DNA of 64,000 bases from Lachnospiraceae bacterium (lineage in GTDB: Bacteria > Bacillota > Clostridia > Lachnospirales > Lachnospiraceae). The DNA is taken from the NCBI GenBank assembly GCA_024682555.1, contig JAIKZD010000032.1, positions 25,325 to 89,324 of the forward strand, in the 5' to 3' direction. The first letter of the stretch is position 1; every line of letters starts with the position of its first letter. The position numbers and the translations under genes are program-made. The notes under the pieces are model-generated. The model was not told where the DNA came from, searched no databases, and worked only from the letters and a program-made list of their open reading frames with translations. Below are positions 6,955 through 15,448 of this stretch, piece after piece.

Positions 6955-8346
6955 ATGGCACGAATAGGACGCCAGCAGCCCACTCAGTCCGCAATAATTC
7001 CATACACGGAGACCAGAGGGAAAGAGGCAGTTAAGCTTTATTCTTTAACCGGCAGAGAGCTCATGGAATGGCAGCAGGGTGTTCTTATGAACATGATGGC
7101 TGTCAATGAGGATGGTCTGTGGACTCACATAAAGTTCGGGTATGCCGTATCAAGGCGAAACGGCAAGACTGAGAGCGTTTATGCCAGAGAGATGTGGGGT
7201 CTTCTTCACGGAGAGAAGATCCTACACACGGCACACCGTACAGATACGGCACACAGCTCATGGGAAGCACTTTACGAGCTTCTGAAGAAGGCGGGCATTC
7301 CCATAGAGCACACCTTCAGAGCCAACGGCAGAGAGCATATATTCGTGACCGGCGGAGGCAGGATCGAGTATCGTACCAGAACATCAAAGGTCGGACTCGG
7401 CCAGGGCTATGACCTGCTCGTGATAGATGAGGCACAGGAGTACCAGGACGATCAGGAGACCGCCCTTAAGTACATCGTCACGGCATCGAAGAATCCGCAG
7501 ATAATTATGCTTGGAACACCGCCGACGGCAGTGAGTTCCGGAGATGTATTCAACCGATTAAGAGGAGAGATCCTTGCGGGAAAGACAACAGATTCCGGAT
7601 GGGAGGAGTGGTCGACAGAGAAACAGCATGATCCTCATGATGTGGATATATGGTATGAGACAAACCCGGCTCTTGGGATCACTCTTAAGGAAAGAGATAT
7701 AGCCGCAGAGATCACCGGGGATATCCTCGACTTTAACATCCAGCGTCTGGGATTATGGGTCCAGAAGAACCTCAAATCAGCAATATCCGAAGCGGAGTGG
7801 ATGGATCTTAAGGTCAAGAAAATGCCAAAGCTTGATGGAAAACTCTGCGTGGGGATCAAATACGGTAAGGACGGAGAGAACGTATCCATGTCGGTGGCCG
7901 CAAAAACAGCTGCCGGAAAGATATTTGTTGAAGCTATTGACTGCCGCCCGATCAGAGGCGGCGACAACTGGATGCTGAAGTTCTTAAAAGCTGCGGATGT
8001 GGCACAGGTCATTATAGACGGTGCCAGTGGTCAGCAGCTCATGAAAGAACAGATGCATGAAGCGAAGATAAAGCTGATTCCCGTTCTTCCGACCGTTAAG
8101 GAAGTTATCACCGCAAATGCAGTATTTGAGCAGGCACTTGAGGCCAAGGAGATAAGACATGCCGGACAGCCATCACTCACACAGGCGGTCACGAATTGCG
8201 ACAAGAGAACCATAGGCTCCAATGGCGGATTTGGATTCAAGAGCCTCAAGGAGGGCATTGATATCAGTCTCATGGACTCTATGATACTTGCTCACTGGGC
8301 ATGTACCCGTGTAAAGAAGAGAAAGAAACAGCAGGTAAGATATTAG
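6955..8346 (+). CDS. Phage terminase large subunit
   Basis: Walker A-like SRRNGKTE, Walker B LLVIDEAQE, TerL nuclease-like C-terminus. Confidence 0.9.
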   Translation: MARIGRQQPTQSAIIPYTETRGKEAVKLYSLTGRELMEWQQGVLMNMMAVNEDGLWTHIKFGYAVSRRNGKTESVYAREMWGLLHGEKILHTAHRTDTAHSSWEALYELLKKAGIPIEHTFRANGREHIFVTGGGRIEYRTRTSKVGLGQGYDLLVIDEAQEYQDDQETALKYIVTASKNPQIIMLGTPPTAVSSGDVFNRLRGEILAGKTTDSGWEEWSTEKQHDPHDVDIWYETNPALGITLKERDIAAEITGDILDFNIQRLGLWVQKNLKSAISEAEWMDLKVKKMPKLDGKLCVGIKYGKDGENVSMSVAAKTAAGKIFVEAIDCRPIRGGDNWMLKFLKAADVAQVIIDGASGQQLMKEQMHEAKIKLIPVLPTVKEVITANAVFEQALEAKEIRHAGQPSLTQAVTNCDKRTIGSNGGFGFKSLKEGIDISLMDSMILAHWACTRVKKRKKQQVRY

Positions 8347-8419
8347 AGAAGGGCCACAGGGCTCTTTTTTAATACAATTTTACGCTCACCACGCGGATAA
8401 GTGGGGAAAGGACAACAAG

Positions 8420-8893
8420 ATGGCAGATTTTACACCTATCACAACACAGGAAGAATTTGATGCAGCGATCAAGGATCGTCTCACAAGAGACCGGGAGGCT
8501 CAGGCAAAGAAAGTCGCAGAAAAGTATGCGGATTATGATGACCTGAAGACCAAAACGGCAGAATATGAGAAACAGATTGTGGACTTTACCGAGAAGCTTA
8601 AGGGATCAGAGGAGAAAGACAAGAAGATCGCGGAACTTGAAGGTGCCGTGAAGAAACACGAAAACTCGGCCTTAAGGATCAAGATAGCTCATGAAGCAGG
8701 CCTTGATTACAATCTGGCATCCCGCCTCACAGGAGAGAGTGAGGAAGAAATCAGAGCGGACGCTAAGTCACTTTCCGAAACGATAGGCAAGATGAAGACA
8801 TCTGCGGCACCGGCAAAGAGCACAGAACCTGCCGGTGGAGCAGACAAATCAAAAGCAGGCTATCAAACCCTGCTAAGCAGCTTGAAATCATAA
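8420..8893 (+). CDS. Capsid scaffold protein (DUF4355/GP20-like)
   Basis: Helical, charged 157 aa directly before the major capsid gene. Confidence 0.75.
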   Translation: MADFTPITTQEEFDAAIKDRLTRDREAQAKKVAEKYADYDDLKTKTAEYEKQIVDFTEKLKGSEEKDKKIAELEGAVKKHENSALRIKIAHEAGLDYNLASRLTGESEEEIRADAKSLSETIGKMKTSAAPAKSTEPAGGADKSKAGYQTLLSSLKS

Positions 8894-8906
8894 GGAGGAT
8901 TTATAA

Positions 8907-9833
8907 ATGAGCAGCATAATTTCTAAAGGAACCGGCCTTTTTCCGGAGGAACTTGTAAAAGGGATGGTAAATCTCGTAAAGGGTAAGTCGGCAATCGCCA
9001 ACCTGTGCGGTTCCACCCCCATAGCATTCAACGGCAATAAGGAATTCACCTTCGACATGGATTCCGAGATTGATATCGTAGCTGAGAATGGTGCAAAGTC
9101 CAATGGCGGCGCAACCATCGGAGCAAGAACGATCGTACCCTTCAAGGTAGAATATGGAACTCGTGTTTCTGATGAGTTCATGCAGGAGAATGAAGATTAC
9201 CAGCTCGGAATTCTTCAGGCCTTCACCGAGGGCTTTTCAAAGAAACTTGCGAGAGGTCTTGATATCATGGCCTTCCATGGCGTTAATCCCAGAACGGGGG
9301 TAGCATCCAGCATCATCGGCAACAATTGCTTTGATCTTGCAGAAATAGCTCCTTCAACACCGATCACCAGGATCCATCATCAGACCGCCAGCGGAGATGC
9401 TAACGATCACATGGAGGCAGCTATTGCGGCAGTACAGGGTGCAGAGTGGGAGGTAAACGGTGCAGCAATGGCGCCCGCATTCAGATCTGCACTTGCAGCT
9501 CTTACGCTGGGAACCGATAACGCACAGCCTCGCTTCCCTGAGCTTGCATGGGGTTCTGCACCCGGAGTCATCAAGGGGCTTCCTGTGCAGGTTAACGGCA
9601 CAGTAGCATTCGGAAGTTCGCCCGACCTTTCTATAGTTGGCGATTTCCAGAACTGCTTCAAATGGGGCTACGCTAAGCAGATACCTGTTAAGGTTATCGA
9701 GTATGGTAACCCTGACAACAATGCCGAGCTCGGAGATCTTCAGGGTCATAACCAGGTATATCTCAGAGCTGAGGCTTATATCGGATTCAGCATTCTCGTC
9801 CCTGCTGCATTCGCTATCATCGATAACCAGTAA
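8907..9833 (+). CDS. Major capsid protein (HK97 fold)
   Basis: Position after scaffold; 'KGKSAIANLCGSTPIAFNGNKEFTFDMDSEIDIVAENGAKSNGG' typical of phage capsid family. Confidence 0.9.
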   Translation: MSSIISKGTGLFPEELVKGMVNLVKGKSAIANLCGSTPIAFNGNKEFTFDMDSEIDIVAENGAKSNGGATIGARTIVPFKVEYGTRVSDEFMQENEDYQLGILQAFTEGFSKKLARGLDIMAFHGVNPRTGVASSIIGNNCFDLAEIAPSTPITRIHHQTASGDANDHMEAAIAAVQGAEWEVNGAAMAPAFRSALAALTLGTDNAQPRFPELAWGSAPGVIKGLPVQVNGTVAFGSSPDLSIVGDFQNCFKWGYAKQIPVKVIEYGNPDNNAELGDLQGHNQVYLRAEAYIGFSILVPAAFAIIDNQ

Positions 9834-9994
9834 TGTACACATACACAAACGGCAAAACGACCATCACGACCGCCTGTAAAATATCAGGCGGCGGGTGGGA
9901 GCCTGTGTCTAAGGTTATAGAATCCAAACAGAACACGAGATCTGAGGATGACAAGGAAACCAAGACAACAGCCAAGAGGAAAAAGAATGAGTGA
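9833..9994 (+). CDS. 53-aa phage protein (below ORF track cutoff)
   Basis: MYTYTNGKTTITTACKISGGGWEPVSKVIESKQN...; TAATG coupling to capsid stop. Confidence 0.5.
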   Translation: MYTYTNGKTTITTACKISGGGWEPVSKVIESKQNTRSEDDKETKTTAKRKKNE

Positions 9995-10388
9995 TTATGC
10001 AACGGTAGATGACATCATAACACTGAAGAGATCCATTACAGCAGAAGAGCAGGAAAGAGCTGAAGCTCTCATTTCATTGGTCAGTGACATCATACGTGTT
10101 GCGGGAATTTCAGTTGGCAGAGATGTAGACCAGATGATCGAGGACCTGCCGGAATATGCATCTGTCGTTAAATCTGTGACCGTAGGAGTGGTTTTAAGAG
10201 AACTTGACACCCCGGCTGGTCAGCTTCCCGCTACCCAGCAGACAGAAACGACAGGAAGCGTATCCCTGTCATACTCACTCCCGAATGCCAGTGATACCAT
10301 AAGGCTGTGGCCGAGCGATCTGAAGATGTTGGGCTTTAAAAAGCAGCGATACGGAGTGATTGAAATGTGGGGTAATGGCAATGAGTAG
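9987..10388 (+). CDS. Head-tail connector protein
   Basis: Position after capsid; start chosen at MSDYATVDD. Confidence 0.6.
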   Translation: MSDYATVDDIITLKRSITAEEQERAEALISLVSDIIRVAGISVGRDVDQMIEDLPEYASVVKSVTVGVVLRELDTPAGQLPATQQTETTGSVSLSYSLPNASDTIRLWPSDLKMLGFKKQRYGVIEMWGNGNE

Positions 10389-10725
10389 ACCTATAAAGTT
10401 TTGGCACCAGAGTGTCACCAGGCTGAGGCCCGGTGAAACGGAGAGCAGAGGATCCATCATTCCTGACTGGGATAATCCGGATCGACTTAAGATCGATAAT
10501 TGTTCGGTACAGCCGTCTGAAACAGGATTGTCACAGGATGGAAGAGTCTTAGGCCTCCGGGAGGATCTTAGAGTCTTTATGCCCTTAGATGCTGATGTTA
10601 AAGAAGGCGATCATATCATTTATGACGGAGAAGAGTATTCCATAAGCGGTATGCCTCAAAAAAGAATATCAGCTACAGGCAGATTGGATCATATTCAGCT
10701 TAACCTTGAAAGGTGGTCAGGATGA
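10375..10725 (+). CDS. Head closure/head-tail joining protein
   Basis: Position and 'DHIIYDGEEYSISGMPQKRISATGRLDHIQLNLERW'. Confidence 0.6.
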   Translation: MAMSRPIKFWHQSVTRLRPGETESRGSIIPDWDNPDRLKIDNCSVQPSETGLSQDGRVLGLREDLRVFMPLDADVKEGDHIIYDGEEYSISGMPQKRISATGRLDHIQLNLERWSG

Positions 10726-10991
10726 ACGGAGTCAGCATAGAGTGGAAACATGAAGGATTCGCCGATATAGAATGCTCCGATGCTGTGAGAAGCGTATGTA
10801 TGGATGCAGCTAACAGTATTAAAACAAGAGCTGATGGCGGAATATCGGGAGAAAGCACCGGTTATAAAGTCAGCTCGCATATCGGTAATGCATACGGATC
10901 CAGACGAGTAATAGTCAATGTCAGCACATCAGATCATGCATCTGCTGTTGCAGAAGCAGAAAACAAAGCTTTATCCAAGGCGGTGATGTAA
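10722..10991 (+). CDS. HK97 gp10-like head-tail protein
   Basis: Position, size, C-terminal 'SDHASAVAEAENKALSKAV'. Confidence 0.5.
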   Translation: MNGVSIEWKHEGFADIECSDAVRSVCMDAANSIKTRADGGISGESTGYKVSSHIGNAYGSRRVIVNVSTSDHASAVAEAENKALSKAVM

Positions 10992-11377
10992 TGAGAATCA
11001 AAAGAAGCGTAGATATAGAGGATGTAATAAGGACTGCTTTGAATGAACATATCACTGCCTATTGCAGACCACTGCCAAAAGAATACAGGTTGCCCAATAT
11101 ACTGGTAACACAGGTAGGAGGCGCAGACAGAAATAACATTGATTCTTTCGAAGTAGTTCTTGATGCGAGAGCTAAAACGGAAGAGACTGCATCTCTTACA
11201 CTTCGAAATGCCATCGGCATACTGAAAGAGATTGCAGCTGAACAATCAACTGCAATCAGATATATAACGGTAAACACTAACGGCTCGTGGGATTTTGATC
11301 CCGTCAGGCCGGATTTAGCTTTGTGCACAGCGCGGATACGCGTTACGGCACATATGGAAAATGTGGAGGTAAACTAA
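10991..11377 (+). CDS. Tail completion/terminator protein
   Basis: Position before major tail protein; overlapping start. Confidence 0.5.
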   Translation: MRIKRSVDIEDVIRTALNEHITAYCRPLPKEYRLPNILVTQVGGADRNNIDSFEVVLDARAKTEETASLTLRNAIGILKEIAAEQSTAIRYITVNTNGSWDFDPVRPDLALCTARIRVTAHMENVEVN

Positions 11378-11929
11378 ATGTCAGAAACAAAATTAGGCGC
11401 CGGCAAGGCGACGGGTATGTTTTATCATGCTCCCAAAAACACAGCTCTTCCTACTTCACCCATGGAGCAGCTGTCATCTGCCTGGACGAAGGTAGGAGAT
11501 ATAACGAGTGACGGTATTACTCTTAATCTTGAAAGAGATACAGAGGACCTTAAGAACTGGGCGAATGTGATCAAAAGAACGATTATGACCAATCATTCCG
11601 AAGAGGTTGAAGCTCCTGTAATGGATACAACCGAGGAGGCATTGAAAACAGTTCTTGGCGAGGATAATGTCACCGTTACGGAGGCAACGGCAGAACATGG
11701 TACGATCATTACAGCATCTCTTTCGGCGGCTTCTCTTCCCAGCGAGGAAGCATTTCTCTTTCTCATGAAAGACGGTGATGATCTCATGGCGTTAGGGTGC
11801 ACAAATGGACAGGTTGCCAGTGTTGATTCCGTGGCATTCAAACCTGAAGAGGGTATCACCTGGACAGCAACGATCAAAGCACTTGGTGAAGGATGGAAAT
11901 TCATCCTGGATGACAGCCAGACACTTTGA
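11378..11929 (+). CDS. Major tail protein
   Basis: Position, size and 'LGAGKATGMFYHAPKNTALPTSPMEQ' N-terminus. Confidence 0.7.
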   Translation: MSETKLGAGKATGMFYHAPKNTALPTSPMEQLSSAWTKVGDITSDGITLNLERDTEDLKNWANVIKRTIMTNHSEEVEAPVMDTTEEALKTVLGEDNVTVTEATAEHGTIITASLSAASLPSEEAFLFLMKDGDDLMALGCTNGQVASVDSVAFKPEEGITWTATIKALGEGWKFILDDSQTL

Positions 11930-11943
11930 GGAGGCGGTAAAAG

Positions 11944-12228
11944 ATGAAAAAAAACAGCTTTATCATTAAGGAGCACGAACCTTTCATCATAGAGGGAAAG
12001 AAGGGCAAGTATGAAATCCCTGCGTGGGTTACTCTTTCGGCTGATGACGTTGAAGAACTCTCAAAGCTCAATATTAACACGCCTCCGAAAGAGAGGTATG
12101 CCATCCTGAAAGATTTCCTCCTGAAGGTTGCCCCCGGCCTCGATAAAGAAGGACTCGGAGACATGGGATATGTACAGATATACAGCGCATATGAAACTGC
12201 TCAGGGTCTTACTGTAGTGGGGGAATAA
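11944..12228 (+). CDS. Tail assembly chaperone, upstream (G-like) part
   Basis: Position between tail tube and tape measure; ends at a run of G with a -1 frame continuation. Confidence 0.65.
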   Translation: MKKNSFIIKEHEPFIIEGKKGKYEIPAWVTLSADDVEELSKLNINTPPKERYAILKDFLLKVAPGLDKEGLGDMGYVQIYSAYETAQGLTVVGE

Positions 12229-12647
12229 AAAGCCTTGCGAAATTCGTGAGAGAACATCGTAAGGCTATTGAATATGATCTTGTATCCAGAACCGGGTATA
12301 CGATAAATGATATTGGGCGTTCTCTTGATTGGGGAGCGCTCAGTTCATTTATAGAGAATCTTGGCTTTGATTCCGCTCTCATGAGGGAACTGGAGCCGGA
12401 ATATCATATTTGGGATACGAGAGCAAAAACAAACGCGATCTTAGCGGACATATATGATGTACTCGCCATGATAAATGTAAATCTTGTGTCCATAGGAAGC
12501 GGTAAGAAAGCAAAACGCCCGAAACCATACAATCGACCGGGAAGTGAAAATGAAACGACGAAGAGAATCGGATCAGGAGCATTACCGGTAAAAGAACTTG
12601 AAGAATGGATAGAGAAAAAGAGGCAGCAATATGTCAAACATGATTGA
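12195..12647 (+). CDS. Tail assembly chaperone, downstream (T-like) part, probably expressed by -1 frameshift
   Basis: -1 frame open from 12195; GIKSLAKFVREHRKAIEYDL... continues with no good SD for the GTG at 12246. Confidence 0.6.
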   Translation, partial: NCSGSYCSGGIKSLAKFVREHRKAIEYDLVSRTGYTINDIGRSLDWGALSSFIENLGFDSALMRELEPEYHIWDTRAKTNAILADIYDVLAMINVNLVSIGSGKKAKRPKPYNRPGSENETTKRIGSGALPVKELEEWIEKKRQQYVKHD

Positions 12648-15447
12648 AGTCGCAAGAGCGACAGTGACCATAGTACCTAATATGCAGGGATCCCAGGGGA
12701 TTATAGAACAGGAATTGACCGGAGCTGCTTCAGCGGCAGCGACAAAGGCGGGTGAGGCAGCCGGTAAAACTCTCGGAAGTTCCATGTCATCATCGCTGAA
12801 AAAGACAGGCGCAAGTGTTTCTAAAGTAGGCGATGACCTTACCAAAAAGGTGACACTTCCTCTTGCAGGGGTAGGTATGGCAGCATATGCGGCTTCATCG
12901 GATTTTGAGACTGCATTTGCACAGCTATCCACTATAGCAGACACATCAAATGTTTCAGTAGAAGAATTAAAAAAGGGGATAAAGGATTTATCGAGTTCTA
13001 CAGGAGTTTCCATGGCGGAGATATCCGAGGCCATGTATTCGGCAATATCGGCAGGTCAGGATACAGCTGATGCTCTTGGATTCGTTGAAACCTCAATGAA
13101 GCTGGCAAAGGGTGGCTTCACTGATACAGCCACAGCAACAGACGTATTAACGACAGCGCTGAACGCATACGGAATGGCCGCCGATCAGGTGACACACATC
13201 GGCGATGTTCTCATTGAGACTCAGAACGAAGGAAAGACGACCGTGGCCGAGCTTGGAGCTTCACTCGGTAAAGTAATACCGACGGCAGCATCTGCAAATA
13301 TTGGCTTTGAAGATCTGGCTTCACAGTTTGTGGCGCTCACGAAAAACGGTATCGGAACGGCAGAGGCGACAACCTACATAAACTCCATGATCAATGAGCT
13401 GTCAAAAAGCGGAACCTCAGCCTCAAATATTTTCAAGGACATATCTGGCCAGACGTTTCCTGAGTACATCAAATCAGGACATTCCACGGCGGAGGCTATG
13501 CAGCTTCTCGGTAATAGCATGAAGGCCAATCAGGAGCAGCTTGATAAGATAAAAGGTGCAATGACAGAGCTTGAAGAAACAGGAAGTACTACGAGTGAAG
13601 TCTTTGAAACCATTGCCGGAAAATCCTTCCAGGATTTTATAGCGTCGGGGAAAACTGTTGATGATGCCATGAAATTACTGGAAGATGATTCAGCTGCGCT
13701 AAAAGTCGCGATAGGAGATGCATTTGGATCAGCCGAAGCGGGTAAGGCAGCGAATGTCCTTGCAAGTCATTTTGATGATGCGGATACTGCGATGAAAAAT
13801 ATGCTATCCACATCGGGTCAGATGGAGTCCGCTTTTGCGACAATGGACGAAACAACGGCCGCAAATATGCAGCGTCTGACCAACCAGTTTACAAATCTGG
13901 CCATAACACTAGGTGAGTCATTACTTCCTATACTTCAGCCTGTGATGGAGCAGCTGTCCGCGGGTATAGCTACCATATCCGAAAAATGGCAGTCGTTGTC
14001 ACCGGAGATGCAGAACACTATTGTCAAGGCCGCAGCAGTAGCAGCGGCAGCAGGTCCTGTTTTATCCATAGGCGGCAAACTGATCAGCGGTGTAGGAACG
14101 TTAACAGGCGGTATCGGAAAACTGGTCGGTAAACTCGGAGGAGCGACCTCATCTATCGCTTCTATAGGTTCGGCTGCCGGAGGTGCAACCGGATCTGTAG
14201 CAGGGTGTGCGGGATCCTTTGGAACCCTGGCCGGACAGGCACTTAAACTGGTAGCGGTGGGTGCTTCATTAGCGCTTATAGGTGTTGGAATAAAATTGAT
14301 AGCAGACAGTGCTATTAAACTGGCAGAGGCGGGGACTCCGGCGGCAATAGCGATGGGGGCTTTATCCGCCGGGATACTTGTATTTATGGGTGTCATGGCT
14401 TTACTTGGACCGACGCTTACTGCCGGAGCTGTAGGAATCGGTGTGTTTGGAGCTGCAGTTTTAGGGATTGGAGCAGGGATAGGAGTAGCTACTGCCGGAA
14501 TATCTTTACTTTTGGATTCTCTGGCAAATCTTACTGAAACTGTTTCTCAAAATGCTCCGGGAATAAACCAGATAATAGATCAGACAGGTCAAAGCTTCTC
14601 GAGTGTAATAAGTGCAATATCCAGCGGTATTTCCGGAGTTCTTAATTCGGTAGCGGGAATATTTGATTCAATCGGAGAAGCTGCTCTTAATGCCGGACGG
14701 GGTTTTGATAAGATGGCCGATGGAGCTGTTAAGATAGCAGGGACCAACCTGGTGGATCTCGGTGCATCAATGGCGGCGGTTGCCACCGGTATAGGCAGGA
14801 TAACATCCAAATCAAGTGAAATCTCAACAGTAGCAGATAGCTTTGAAAAACTCTCGAAGTCACTATCACAGCTTGGAAATACTTCAATAGATGCTTTGGG
14901 TACCGGATTGAACACAAGCAGTGAGCAGATAAAAAAATGGGGTAATAATACGAAACAGGTATTTGATACGACCTTCAACAGTATTGTTAACATCACAGAG
15001 ACAAAGCTCAGTCAGTTTAATAAGTCAGTTTCTGATCAGATGTCTACTGCAAATAATACTGTAAAACGTGAGCTTTCTAAAATGCAGGACTCTTTTGAAA
15101 ATACGAAGTTTTCATTCGGCAATATCAAACTTCCGCATTTCAAAATGAAAGGGGAATTCAATGCAGAAAAAAAGAAGGTTCCTGAGGTAGAGGTTGAATG
15201 GTATAAAAAAGCGGCTATACAAGGTGCTTTATTTGATAAGCCCCAGATAATCGGTGTTGGAGATGCAAGCCAGCCTGAGATGCTTTTAGGTGAAAACACA
15301 CTGTACAGATCTATTAAGAAGGCTGTAGGAGAAGCGTCCGGGGCCATGGTTATCAATAATACTATCACTGTTAACGGAGCTGAAGATCCCGAAGAATGGA
15401 CACGGGGCTTCATAAGAACATTACAGCGCGAAGCAAGGATGGCATAA
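12631..15447 (+). CDS. Tape measure protein
   Basis: 938 aa, Ala/Gly/Ser rich, TP901-type 'TKKVTLPLAGVGMAAYAASSDFETAFAQLSTIADTS'. Confidence 0.95.
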   Translation: MSNMIEVARATVTIVPNMQGSQGIIEQELTGAASAAATKAGEAAGKTLGSSMSSSLKKTGASVSKVGDDLTKKVTLPLAGVGMAAYAASSDFETAFAQLSTIADTSNVSVEELKKGIKDLSSSTGVSMAEISEAMYSAISAGQDTADALGFVETSMKLAKGGFTDTATATDVLTTALNAYGMAADQVTHIGDVLIETQNEGKTTVAELGASLGKVIPTAASANIGFEDLASQFVALTKNGIGTAEATTYINSMINELSKSGTSASNIFKDISGQTFPEYIKSGHSTAEAMQLLGNSMKANQEQLDKIKGAMTELEETGSTTSEVFETIAGKSFQDFIASGKTVDDAMKLLEDDSAALKVAIGDAFGSAEAGKAANVLASHFDDADTAMKNMLSTSGQMESAFATMDETTAANMQRLTNQFTNLAITLGESLLPILQPVMEQLSAGIATISEKWQSLSPEMQNTIVKAAAVAAAAGPVLSIGGKLISGVGTLTGGIGKLVGKLGGATSSIASIGSAAGGATGSVAGCAGSFGTLAGQALKLVAVGASLALIGVGIKLIADSAIKLAEAGTPAAIAMGALSAGILVFMGVMALLGPTLTAGAVGIGVFGAAVLGIGAGIGVATAGISLLLDSLANLTETVSQNAPGINQIIDQTGQSFSSVISAISSGISGVLNSVAGIFDSIGEAALNAGRGFDKMADGAVKIAGTNLVDLGASMAAVATGIGRITSKSSEISTVADSFEKLSKSLSQLGNTSIDALGTGLNTSSEQIKKWGNNTKQVFDTTFNSIVNITETKLSQFNKSVSDQMSTANNTVKRELSKMQDSFENTKFSFGNIKLPHFKMKGEFNAEKKKVPEVEVEWYKKAAIQGALFDKPQIIGVGDASQPEMLLGENTLYRSIKKAVGEASGAMVINNTITVNGAEDPEEWTRGFIRTLQREARMA

Positions 15448-15448
15448 T

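Noticed and set aside
13400-13830. Internal repeat in tape measure protein (KDISGQTFPEYIKSG / ETIAGKSFQDFIASG)
   Set aside because: Commonly seen in this tape-measure family; not distinctive.
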